This document shows positions 1 to 7,188 of a stretch of DNA of 8,215 bases, in pieces. Each line of letters begins with the position of its first letter. Within the stretch, counting starts at the first letter, position 1. The position numbers were made by a program, and so were the translations under genes. The DNA is from Pseudomonadota bacterium (GTDB lineage Bacteria; Pseudomonadota; Alphaproteobacteria; Rickettsiales; Midichloriaceae): assembly GCA_027621485.1 (NCBI GenBank), contig JAQCBG010000023.1:1-8215 (forward strand), in the 5' to 3' direction. Under the pieces are notes generated by a model. That model saw only the letters and a program-made list of their open reading frames with translations. It did not search any database and was not told the DNA's origin.

Positions 1-32
1 TTTTAATTATATTTTATTTTTTAACACAAGAT

Positions 33-1307
33 ATGCGAATCATTAGTGTTTTATTTCTATTGCAGCTTTATTGCTTAGATATTGCAAATTCCATGACTAT
101 TAAAGATGTTATAGATTCTGCTATGCAAAATAATTTAGATATTGCTTCTGCAGGATATGAACTTGAAGCTGTAAAGATAAAGAAGAATTCTTCTTATGCA
201 TCTTTTCTCCCAGAAATTTCTCTGCAATCTCAATTTTCTGCAGATTCATTGATAGATGCAACTAGAGCAAAGAAGCAAAATGCTCACTCACTTGTCGTTG
301 GCTATTCGATTTTAAATGGTGGGTCTGGCATAGCTACAATTAAAAGTGCAAATAGCGCATTAAATGCAGCGAATATGCAATATTTAAATGCAGTTGGAAA
401 TATCATTCTCAATGCAATTGATAAATATGAGGAAGTTATAGTTACAAGAGAAATTTATGACATCAGTATTAGCAATGAAAAACTTGCAAGCGCAAATCTT
501 TTAAAAGTTGAATCTAGATTTAAATTTGGAGATGTTACAATTACAGATGTAAAGCGTGCCAAATATGAGCTTTCAAGAGCAGTGACTGCAAAAAATAAAG
601 CTTTTGGAGATGTTAAGACTGCGGAATCAAATTTTGCATATTATATAGGTATATCTGCTCCATCTAAAAATATTCAAGATATCAACTTATTTGCAGTAGA
701 TAAATTCTCTTCTTTTGAAAATTTTATGTCTTCAGTAATGCAAAATAATCCAGCAATTTTTGCATCTAATTTCAATGCTGAAGCTGCAAAATTTGCAGTT
801 GGAATTGCGAGATCTAAATTCTTTCCTTCTATGAGTATTCAGCTACAGAAGAGCCTGCAATCAGGATATCCTTACAACAATCAATATTTGGAAGGTAAAG
901 AGTCTAGGGCGACAATTGCTTTAAATGTACCTATTTTTAGCAGAGGTCAAGATGCTCTTGGCGTAAAGGAGAGCGTAAATAGCATGAATAAAGCTATGAA
1001 TGATGCGGAAAATATGACGCAGAAAGTGAAAAATAAAGCCATAGAATACTGGAATCAAATGAGCGTTGCAAGATCTAATCTTGAATCAATACAAAACGGT
1101 TTACATCTCGCAGAAAGTGCGCTTAGCAGTGCACAAGCAGAATATGAGGTGGGTACTAAAACTACAATCGAACTGTTAAGAGCTCAGCAAGATTTACATG
1201 AAATAAGAGTTGAAAGCGCAAAAGTAAGGCGTAATCTTGTGATGGCGATTTTTGCTTCTTACTATCTATCTGGTAATATACACAACATAGATTATAGTAA
1301 ATTATAA
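33..1307 (+). CDS. tolC: TolC-family outer membrane efflux/secretion channel protein
   Basis: Outer-membrane component of tripartite efflux pumps or type I secretion, which forms a trimeric channel across the outer membrane and periplasm. Seen: a signal peptide at residues 1-20 (hydrophobic ISVLFLL, ending Ala-Asn-Ser before Met-Thr), then two tandem OEP repeats. Repeat 1 (about 22-206) carries the helix-turn signature RFKFGDVTITDV at 162-173. Repeat 2 (about 225-413) carries the equivalent EYEVGTKTTIELL at 370-382. Beta-strand segments lie near 85-96 (VVGYSILNGG) and 292-303 (ALNVPIF). At 424 aa it is somewhat shorter than E. coli TolC but complete in both repeats. The ATG at 33 has only a weak upstream purine stretch. 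priA follows after 29 nt on the same strand and is probably co-transcribed. No inner-membrane pump partner is in the window, so transporter and substrate are unknown. Confidence 0.93.
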   Translation: MRIISVLFLLQLYCLDIANSMTIKDVIDSAMQNNLDIASAGYELEAVKIKKNSSYASFLPEISLQSQFSADSLIDATRAKKQNAHSLVVGYSILNGGSGIATIKSANSALNAANMQYLNAVGNIILNAIDKYEEVIVTREIYDISISNEKLASANLLKVESRFKFGDVTITDVKRAKYELSRAVTAKNKAFGDVKTAESNFAYYIGISAPSKNIQDINLFAVDKFSSFENFMSSVMQNNPAIFASNFNAEAAKFAVGIARSKFFPSMSIQLQKSLQSGYPYNNQYLEGKESRATIALNVPIFSRGQDALGVKESVNSMNKAMNDAENMTQKVKNKAIEYWNQMSVARSNLESIQNGLHLAESALSSAQAEYEVGTKTTIELLRAQQDLHEIRVESAKVRRNLVMAIFASYYLSGNIHNIDYSKL

Positions 1308-1340
1308 AGGTGCGTTAATGTTTTTAATATGAAATCTTGA
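1306..1340 (+). promoter_or_regulatory. Shine-Dalgarno site and two chained mini-ORFs before priA
   Basis: AAAGG at 1306-1310 sits 7 nt before ATG 1318, ideal spacing, but that frame encodes only Met-Phe-Leu-Ile and stops at TGA 1330-1332. That stop overlaps ATG 1329 as ATGA. The second frame, Met-Lys-Ser, stops at TGA 1338-1340, which overlaps the priA TTG start 1337-1339 as TTGA. The arrangement is directly visible. Its use for translational coupling is inference; it could instead be the relic of an indel at the priA start. Confidence 0.4.
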
Positions 1341-3307
1341 GTCAAGGCGATTTCTTTTACTATGAAGTTTTGCTTCAGATGCCATTTAATTATGGATTTA
1401 CTTATAAATCCATAGAAAATCTTGAAATTGGATCTTTTGTGACAGTTCCATTCAGAGGTAAAATGTTAAATGGCATCATATTTAAGCAAGTAAAAGATAA
1501 GCCTTTAAATTACGCAACTAAAGAAATAAAGTGCATACTAAAAATAGCAAAGCTTAAAGCTGATTTTATTTCTTTTATGGAATATGTTGCAAGATATAGC
1601 ATGGCGCCAATTGGACTTGTTTTAAAATCTGCAATAGGCGCATATGCAGAAGATGTCCGGACAAAATCAACCGATAACGTTACAGAGCATGCAATAGAGC
1701 ATTCCAATATTCATCTTTCAAATGAACAGCAAAATGCATTTGAAGAGTTAAAGCAGTATTGCGCTCAAAATCAAGTAATTGTCTTAGATGGCGTGACTGG
1801 CTCTGGAAAAACAGCAGTATACGCAAAAGCTATGAAAAGTGTTATTGCATCTGGCGGTCAATGTTTACTACTTCTTCCAGAAATAGCGCTGAGTGTACAT
1901 ACAACGCAAATGATGATGCGCTATATTCAATCTTCCAAGATATATAGTTGGCATTCTGGCATGACTAAAAAGCAAAAATGCAAAGCATGGTACGCAATTG
2001 TAGAGGGCGCAGCAGATCTTGTTGTTGGAGCTCGTAGCGCACTACTTCTGCCATTTAAGAATTTAAAAATGATAGTTGTAGATGAAGAGCATGATAGCTC
2101 ATTTAAACAAGATGATAAAATTATATATCATGGGAGAGACATGGCAGTTGTGCGATCTAAAATAGAGCAATTGCCAATTATTCTCTCTTCAGCAACTCCT
2201 TCCGTAGAAAGTTTTTATAATATTCAGATTGAGAAATATAAACATATTCAATTAATAAATCGATTTCATCTTGCGCCTCTTCCTGCATTAAAAATAATAG
2301 ATATGAAAAAAGGTACTATGCCTTCTTATCGATGGCTTTCTAATGCTCTATATTTAGAATTAAAAGGCGCACTAGAAAATGGTAAGCAAAGTTTGTTATT
2401 TTTAAATAGAAAAGGCTATGCTCCAACAACACTTTGCCCAAGATGCTTAGAAAAAGTCACGTGCAAAGCCTGTAGTGTATCGTTGGTATTGCATAAAAAA
2501 ATAAATCGCATGCTTTGTCATTATTGTGGGGATACGCAAGGAATTAGCAAAATATGCAATTCTTGCGGATATAATGGAATGACTCACGTTGGAGTTGGAA
2601 TAGATAGAATTGAAGAAGATATTTCAAAGATTTTTCCCGAAGCAAGAATTTGCGTTCTAACAAGTGAGGTTTTATCTAGTGAGCGTAAGATTCAGCAAAT
2701 TTTTAATGCAATTAAAAATCATAAAGTAGATATAATTATTGGCACTCAAGTAGTTACAAAAGGTCTTAATTTTGATTCTTTAGATTGTGTTGGTATTATA
2801 GATGGTGATTTTCAAGATATAAGCGGAGATTTTAGATGCGTAGAGCGTATGTATCAGCTTTTTTTACAAGTCATGGGTAGAGCTGGAAGAAAATCTGGCG
2901 CTGGAAAAGCATTTATTCAATCATATGATATGAATAATTATTTGTTAAAAAGCATTACAAATGGCAGTAGAGATGAATTTTTAAGATCAGAAATTGAAGA
3001 CAGAAAAATAGCAAAGATGCCCCCTTTTTCAAATATGGCCATCATTCATGGTAAAAGTAGTGATGAGGGTACAATAATAGAATTTATGAATCGTTTGAAG
3101 TTATCGGCGCCAAAACAATTTGCAGAAATAATAGGTCCTGCGCCCTCTCCAATCATGCTACTGAAGAATCAATATAGATATAGAATAATTATAAAATGCC
3201 CTAAGAGAGTTAATTTGCAATCTCTTGTGAAGCAGTGGTTTTCTAAAGTTCGTGCATCATCTAAAGTTATATTAAAAGCTGATCTGAATCCTTATAATTT
3301 TAACTAA
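1337..3307 (+). CDS. priA: Primosomal protein N' (PriA), replication-restart DNA helicase
   Basis: Superfamily 2 3'-5' DNA helicase that recognises stalled or collapsed forks and reloads the replisome. Seen in order: N-terminal 3'BD-type beta domain (YEVLLQMPFNYGFTY, then VTVPFRGK); Walker A GVTGSGKT at 152-159 (Lys158); GARSALLLPF; the PriA DEEH box at 249-252; SSATPS motif III; eight zinc-ligand cysteines at 367, 370, 376, 379, 394, 397, 407 and 410; GTQVVTKG; and the GRAGR arginine-finger motif at 514-518. All catalytic and metal-binding features are intact. At 656 aa it is shorter than the 732 aa of E. coli PriA. Start: the frame is closed by TAA at 1325-1327, so TTG 1337 is the only common start that keeps the first conserved strand. 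ATG 1379 (residue 15) would remove it. TTG 1337 has no Shine-Dalgarno of its own. Confidence 0.95.
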   Translation: MSQGDFFYYEVLLQMPFNYGFTYKSIENLEIGSFVTVPFRGKMLNGIIFKQVKDKPLNYATKEIKCILKIAKLKADFISFMEYVARYSMAPIGLVLKSAIGAYAEDVRTKSTDNVTEHAIEHSNIHLSNEQQNAFEELKQYCAQNQVIVLDGVTGSGKTAVYAKAMKSVIASGGQCLLLLPEIALSVHTTQMMMRYIQSSKIYSWHSGMTKKQKCKAWYAIVEGAADLVVGARSALLLPFKNLKMIVVDEEHDSSFKQDDKIIYHGRDMAVVRSKIEQLPIILSSATPSVESFYNIQIEKYKHIQLINRFHLAPLPALKIIDMKKGTMPSYRWLSNALYLELKGALENGKQSLLFLNRKGYAPTTLCPRCLEKVTCKACSVSLVLHKKINRMLCHYCGDTQGISKICNSCGYNGMTHVGVGIDRIEEDISKIFPEARICVLTSEVLSSERKIQQIFNAIKNHKVDIIIGTQVVTKGLNFDSLDCVGIIDGDFQDISGDFRCVERMYQLFLQVMGRAGRKSGAGKAFIQSYDMNNYLLKSITNGSRDEFLRSEIEDRKIAKMPPFSNMAIIHGKSSDEGTIIEFMNRLKLSAPKQFAEIIGPAPSPIMLLKNQYRYRIIIKCPKRVNLQSLVKQWFSKVRASSKVILKADLNPYNFN

Positions 3308-3477
3308 TATATGATAGAAGCGCGATCTATAATATAAATTAAGCTCAGATGTAAGAGATTTATAATATATGTAAAAAAAATTGCTTTATTTATCTCTCTA
3401 TTATGTGTGCATACCCTTGATCTCAAAAAATAAACCTTTAGCTATATAAACACAAGACGCTACTTTTTCAGTGCCAT

Positions 3478-4440
3478 CTATAAGATATTTTGTATTTTTT
3501 GCGACATCAATTCATATTTTTTTTGCTTGATTTGTTTTTTCTGGCCAAAAATTTTAATTTCTGGTTCTAATAAAATATTGGTACTATCTAAAACTTTTCT
3601 TTGAACAGATTGCAATAAATTTTCAATATCATCTGCAGTTGCATTTCCTTCGTTAATTAAAAAATTACAGTGTTGATTTGATATCATAGCGCCTCCGATT
3701 TTCATGCCTCTGCATCCTGCTTTATCAATGAGTTTCCATGCATTATACCCTTCTTTGGTATTTTTAAATGCAGAGCCAGCAGTTTTGCTATGAATAGGCT
3801 GTGTATTAGATCTTGTATTTTTGATTGCTGCAATTTTATCAAAAACATAATGACTGCATTCGCATTTTTTTGCTTGAAATTTTGCATTAACGAATATTGC
3901 ATCATACCCTAAATTATTACCTCTATAGGTATATTGCATGCTAGAAGTTGGTATTTGTACTATTTCTCCATTTAAAGTCAATAAAGTGATGTTAATTAAA
4001 GTGGTTGACGTATCGCTGCCATAAGCGCCAGCATTCATTGCAATTGCGCCACCTACAGTGCCAGGTATTCCAGACATAAATTCCAAACCTGATAATGCAT
4101 TTTCTGCAGAATACAAAGCAAGACTAGAGCATAATGTCATGGCACCCGCTTCAATAATATCTTGCTCTATGATTTTTAGAGAGTTGAAAAACTTTCCAAG
4201 GCGTATTATGATTCCTGAAAATCCTCCATCCCGAATCAATAAATTAGAGCCTGCACCAATCACAAGTATTGGAAGATTTTTTGGTTTATTGCGTAAAAAG
4301 TATATTAAATCATTTAGATCTTTAGGCGTAAATATAACATCTGCCGTGCCTCCAACTTTAAACCAACAAAACTTACTAAGCGGAACATAAAAGTTATATT
4401 TACCTCTTATATTAGGTAATAATATGCTTTGATCATTCAT
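3478..4440 (-). CDS. murB: UDP-N-acetylenolpyruvoylglucosamine reductase (MurB)
   Basis: Cytoplasmic flavoenzyme that reduces UDP-GlcNAc-enolpyruvate to UDP-MurNAc with NADPH, the second committed step of peptidoglycan synthesis. Seen: N-terminal FKVGGTAD (28-35); FAD-binding VIGAGSNLLIRDGG (60-73); SGIPGTVGGAIAMNAGAYG (123-141); TYRGNN with the probable catalytic Arg173; AGSAFKN with the probable proton-donor Ser223; and the C-terminal LEPEIKIFG with the probable catalytic Glu294. The length of 320 aa and this layout fit the shorter type II-like MurB. After the conserved end there is a Lys/Gln-rich tail (about 300-320) not expected for the family. ATG 4440 has no Shine-Dalgarno. The gene follows tRNA-Thr by 83 nt on the same strand. 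It converges with priA, and no ddl, murC or ftsQ is adjacent. Its presence indicates that peptidoglycan precursor synthesis is retained. Confidence 0.96.
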   Translation of the reverse strand: MNDQSILLPNIRGKYNFYVPLSKFCWFKVGGTADVIFTPKDLNDLIYFLRNKPKNLPILVIGAGSNLLIRDGGFSGIIIRLGKFFNSLKIIEQDIIEAGAMTLCSSLALYSAENALSGLEFMSGIPGTVGGAIAMNAGAYGSDTSTTLINITLLTLNGEIVQIPTSSMQYTYRGNNLGYDAIFVNAKFQAKKCECSHYVFDKIAAIKNTRSNTQPIHSKTAGSAFKNTKEGYNAWKLIDKAGCRGMKIGGAMISNQHCNFLINEGNATADDIENLLQSVQRKVLDSTNILLEPEIKIFGQKKQIKQKKYELMSQKIQNIL

Positions 4441-4472
4441 GATACTGTGAAAAGAGAGTTTTTATGTAATAT

Positions 4473-4503
4473 ATTATAATTTTTAAAATCAAAAAGCCAT
4501 CAA
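4473..4503 (-). promoter_or_regulatory. Candidate sigma70-type promoter for murB
   Basis: On the minus strand a perfect -10 hexamer TATAAT (4473-4478) is preceded by TTGATG (4498-4503, 4/6 to consensus) with a 19-nt spacer, longer than the ideal 17. The predicted start near 4466 would leave a leader of about 25 nt before the murB ATG. It lies between tRNA-Thr and murB, so murB may be transcribed independently of the metG unit. In such AT-rich DNA a TATAAT can arise by chance. Confidence 0.45.
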
Positions 4504-4523
4504 TGCATCAGTTATTTTAAATA

Positions 4524-4598
<75 letters not shown>

Positions 4599-4599
<1 letters not shown>

Positions 4600-6098
4600 T
4601 AAGGAATTTTGTCAAAAATTATGTATTGCTGATTCAGCGTCGTGCCTTTTTCAATGGGATTTTTTAGATCGCAATACATTCTCTTTGAAATTTTTAACAT
4701 ATCTAGCAGCTTTGATGCGAGACTTGGAATAAATGGCTGCAGCATTATACCAATAATGCGAATGCATTCCAAGAGTGTATACAAAGTTGATTTCATGAGA
4801 TTAAGATCTGTTTTTGCAAGTTGCCATGGAGCCATCTGCTCTATATATGCATTGCAGGAATTGCCAAGTTCTATTATTTCTGAAATACCGTTTGATATAT
4901 CGTATGAATTTAGATATTCGATTACATTATTTGAATTTTGATATGCGCGTTTTAATAAATTCTTTCCTTGGATGTCTGGTTCTGCATCATCTGGTATAGT
5001 ATTTGCGCAGTATTTATTTAATAAGGAAAGTGTTCGCTGCAATAAGTTTCCAATATTATTAACGAGTTCGGCATTGATTATTGATTTAAAAATCTCATCT
5101 GAATAATTTCCATCATTGCCAAATCGCACGGCTCTCATAAGAAAATAACGCACATAATCTACGCCAAATGTACTAATTAAGGATACCGGATCAATTGCAT
5201 TACCAAGTGATTTAGACATTTTTCTTCCATTACTCTTCCACCATCCATGAGCAAATATTTTTTTTGGTAATGGAATTTCTGCAGCCATCAAGAATGCTGG
5301 CCAATAAATCGCATGAAATCTTAATATATCTTTTCCAACAATGTGTAAATTACATGGCCAAAATTCATCTAATGCAGTAGTTTTAGATGAATCTTGAGTT
5401 GCAGTAAGATAGTTGCAAAGTGCATCTAACCAAACATAAATTACGTGCTTATTATTTTTTGGAACTTTAATTCCCCAATCAAAAGATACTCTTGATATGG
5501 AAAGATCTTGCAGGCCAGATTTAATGAATGAAACAACTTCATTATATCTAGATTTTGGGGATACAAAATCTGGATTTAGTTCGTAAAATTTTAATAGTTC
5601 ATCTTGAAATGCAGATAATTTAAAAAAATAACTCTCTTCCTCTATCCACTCAACATCTGCTCCAGTTGGTGCTTTACCATCTATAAGCTCGTCTTCACTA
5701 AAAAATTCTTCGTCTTGCAGAGAATACCAGCCAGTATATTTAGATAAATAAATAAATCCTCTCTCATTAATTTTATTCCAAATCTCCTTAACTTTCTCTT
5801 TATGCCTTTCTTCTGTTGTTCTGATAAAATCTGTATTACTGAGATTAAGTAAATCTGATAAATTAAAAAAATCTAAATAAGCATTATCTACAAATGCTTT
5901 TGTGCTTACTTTAGCTGCGGATGCAGTTTTTTCTATTTTATTACCATGCTCATCTGTACCAGTAGAAAATCTCACATTAAGACCTGAAAGGCGCATATGT
6001 CTCGCAATTACATCTGCTGCAATTGATGTGTATGCATGACCTATGTGTGGTTTACCATTTACATAGTATATTGGCGTAGTAACAAAGAATGTCTTCAC
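4599..6098 (-). CDS. metG: Methionyl-tRNA synthetase (MetRS)
   Basis: Class I aminoacyl-tRNA synthetase that charges initiator and elongator tRNA-Met in the cytoplasm. Seen: TTPIYYVNGKPHIGHAY with the HIGH signature at 18-21; a connective-peptide region with GWYSLQDEEFF and WIEEESYFFKLS but none of the clustered zinc-binding cysteine pairs found in E. coli MetRS; SRVSFDWGIKVP; HGWWKSNGRKMSKSLGN with KMSKS at 293-297; then the helical anticodon-binding domain ending near AKTDL and LQPFIP. At 499 aa it lacks the C-terminal EMAPII-like dimerisation/tRNA-binding domain, as in other compact MetRSs. The start is GTG 6098: an in-frame TAA lies three codons upstream and the conserved N-terminus begins at once, so no other start is possible. 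No Shine-Dalgarno precedes it. The stop TAG (4601-4599) overlaps tRNA-Thr by one base. tRNA-Arg lies 26 nt upstream. Confidence 0.97.
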
Positions 6099-6124
6099 AG
6101 GATATTAGTAAATCAACTAAGTAG

Positions 6125-6200
6125 TGGTGCGCCCTGGAGGATTCGAACCTCCGGCCCACAGCTTAGAAGGCTGTTGTTCTATCCACTGAACTAAGGGCGC
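6125..6200 (-). tRNA. tRNA-Arg (anticodon TCT)
   Basis: The minus strand gives a regular 76-nt cloverleaf with encoded CCA (6125-6127). The acceptor stem GCGCCCT/AGGGCGC is perfect, the D stem is GTTC/GAAC, and the D loop AGTGGATA includes A20, the known arginine identity base. The anticodon stem is ACAGC/GCTGT with loop CTTCTAA and anticodon TCT at 6165-6167, reading AGA (the likely major Arg codon in an AT-rich genome). The T stem GGAGG/CCTCC is perfect. It is the first gene of the minus-strand unit, 26 nt before metG and just downstream of a good promoter. Confidence 0.98.
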
Positions 6201-6211
6201 ATGAAGCCTGA

Positions 6212-6240
6212 AATCTAAGGAGTTTTTACGTAAAAGTCAA
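6212..6240 (-). promoter_or_regulatory. Sigma70-type promoter of the tRNA-Arg/metG unit
   Basis: On the minus strand the -35 is TTGACT (6235-6240, 5/6 to consensus), with a 17-nt spacer and -10 TAGATT (6212-6217, 4/6). The -10 ends 11 nt before the tRNA-Arg 5' end, so transcription would start near 6205 with a very short leader, typical of tRNA promoters. The palindrome TTTTACGTAAAA (6224-6235) fills much of the spacer and overlaps the -35 by one base. Confidence 0.65.
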
Positions 6241-6267
6241 TTCATGTGATTGCTATAAAGAATAAAA

Positions 6268-6307
6268 AAATTTAAGCTTTTGCATATAAATTTAAGCTTT
6301 TGCATAT
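6268..6307. repeat. Perfect 20-bp tandem duplication
   Basis: AAATTTAAGCTTTTGCATAT occurs twice head-to-tail without a mismatch (6268-6287 and 6288-6307). It lies 28 bp upstream of the tRNA-Arg -35 element and contains the palindrome AAGCTT. It could be a recent slippage duplication or a doubled protein-binding site; the sequence alone does not decide. Confidence 0.95.
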
Positions 6308-6413
6308 TTATATTCTTAGTATAATAATGGATTAATTGTTATATTACGTTTTTAGATATATGTATTATTGAATTTATCTCTGAAATGTAAGTTTGAAACA
6401 TAAATTCATAATA

Positions 6414-6432
6414 CTAAGTGAGCGCTAAGTGA
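6414..6432. repeat. Direct repeat CTAAGTGA-GCG-CTAAGTGA
   Basis: Two exact 8-bp copies are separated by GCG, an 11-bp period of about one helical turn. They lie about 100 bp before the BamE-like gene. The spacing suits two protein subunits on one DNA face, but chance is possible. Confidence 0.6.
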
Positions 6433-6532
6433 TATAAAAATTAATTGTAGTTAATGAGGTTTTTATGTAAAAGAATGTGTGTATTAATAACCTCTATTTT
6501 ATTTCTTGATTTTCAAATGAGATGCTTAAGCA

Positions 6533-6958
6533 ATGTTTAATATAAAATTCAAAATTTTTGTGAGATGCGTTTTTATATTGATTATATGCGTGTCTCTTAT
6601 CTCTTGCAGTAGCAGCTTAGTTGTCCAGGGAGACATGAAGAATTTTAGAGATAATGATATAAAAATAGGGCGCGATACAACCGAAACTATAGAAGAAAAA
6701 TTTGGCACTCCAACTACTGTAATAAACTCAGAGGAGTCAATATTATATGTATACATTAAAATAGAATCAATAAGAGGTGCTTCAAGAAAGCAGAATATTA
6801 AGAATGCGGAGAGTATTTGTATGTCTTTTCATAAAGATACTAAATTGCTATATGATATAGAGGATGTAAATTTAGACATCGTAGGGAATCCGAAATTTGA
6901 AACTGCTGTAACGCACTATAAAAGTCCAAAAAAATACGGATTATTTCTAAAAAAATAA
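6533..6958 (+). CDS. bamE: BamE/SmpA/OmlA-type outer membrane lipoprotein
   Basis: Probable lipoprotein subunit of the BAM complex, which inserts beta-barrel proteins into the outer membrane. Seen: lipoprotein signal peptide with basic residues at 5, 7 and 11, hydrophobic core VFILIICV at 13-20, and lipobox Leu-Ile-Ser-Cys with the lipidated Cys at 25. The SmpA/OmlA-like segment at about 43-80 has the family pattern IKIGRDTTETIEEKFGTPT followed by a beta strand LYVYIKIES. At 141 aa the length is normal for alphaproteobacterial members. The C-terminal half (about 95-141) is less typical. ATG 6533 is chosen because it starts right before the signal peptide; nearby ATGs at 6517 and 6522 are in other frames. 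There is no strong Shine-Dalgarno and no hairpin terminator after the stop. Family membership is fairly sure; that it is the one true BamE is inferred. Confidence 0.78.
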   Translation: MFNIKFKIFVRCVFILIICVSLISCSSSLVVQGDMKNFRDNDIKIGRDTTETIEEKFGTPTTVINSEESILYVYIKIESIRGASRKQNIKNAESICMSFHKDTKLLYDIEDVNLDIVGNPKFETAVTHYKSPKKYGLFLKK

Positions 6959-7128
6959 AGAAAAATTACATTTAAAGAGATAGTGAGAAATTTTGCAATC
7001 AATCTTTATGAATTTAATTGTATTGCGCGCTACTTTTGTAATTTTCATAGAATTTAATCATAGTAAATGATAGTGTATTTGTAATAATTGCGTTAATTTT
7101 TTACCATTATTATGAAGTAAAAACATTC

Positions 7129-7157
7129 TTTACACATGCATTTATATAACTTATATT
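7129..7157 (+). promoter_or_regulatory. Sigma70-type promoter for the cyclophilin gene
   Basis: TTTACA (7129-7134, 5/6 to consensus), an exact 17-nt spacer and TATATT (7152-7157, 5/6). Transcription would start near 7164, leaving about 25 nt before ATG 7189 and about 55 nt before ATG 7219. The rest of the 215-nt spacer after 6958 is AT-rich, without a gene I would support. Confidence 0.6.
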
Positions 7158-7188
7158 TCAATTATTAGTATTTTTGGTATTAGTTATT

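Larger units (their letters stand above)
6201..6532. other. Divergent intergenic region between tRNA-Arg and the BamE-like gene
   Basis: This 332-nt, very AT-rich spacer holds no convincing coding frame. It contains the minus-strand tRNA-Arg promoter (6212-6240), a perfect 20-bp tandem duplication (6268-6307), a direct repeat of CTAAGTGA (6414-6432) and two near-identical GTTTTTAYGTAAAAG elements (6222-6236 and 6459-6473). A 6-bp stem GAGGTT/AACCTC (6456-6461 with 6489-6494) has a 27-nt loop and is too weak to call. For the plus-strand gene the best promoter guess is TTGTAG (6445-6450), a 17-nt spacer and TAAAAG (6468-6473), which is poor. Confidence 0.6.

Noticed and set aside
33..80. Lipobox in the TolC signal region (Leu-Gln-Leu-Tyr-Cys)
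   Set aside because: Tyr before Cys does not fit the lipobox rule, and a normal signal peptidase I site follows at Ala-Asn-Ser.
1337..3307. priA as a frameshifted pseudogene, because of its odd start
   Set aside because: The whole 656-codon frame is open with every catalytic and zinc-binding motif intact; only the initiation region is unusual.
3308..3477. Terminator hairpin between the convergent priA and murB genes
   Set aside because: I searched both strands for GC-containing stems with a U tract and found none. The near-repeat around 3324 and 3357 is simple AT-rich similarity.
4607..4640. Internal promoter for tRNA-Thr within the end of metG (a CATAAT hexamer)
   Set aside because: No -35 hexamer at acceptable spacing; a TTGAAA upstream is about 25 nt away. 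A weak promoter cannot be fully excluded.
6456..6494. GAGGTT/AACCTC stem as a riboswitch or attenuator before the BamE-like gene
   Set aside because: Only 6 bp around a 27-nt loop, with no supporting inner helix or recognised aptamer.
7008..7070. Twenty-residue hydrophobic ORF (ATG 7008) between the BamE-like and cyclophilin genes
   Set aside because: It has no Shine-Dalgarno and no clear promoter, and this length is expected by chance in AT-rich DNA.
7082..7112. Inverted repeat TAATAAT/ATTATTA as a possible terminator after the BamE-like gene
   Set aside because: The 7-bp stem is all A-T with a 17-nt loop and no U tract, so it would not be stable.
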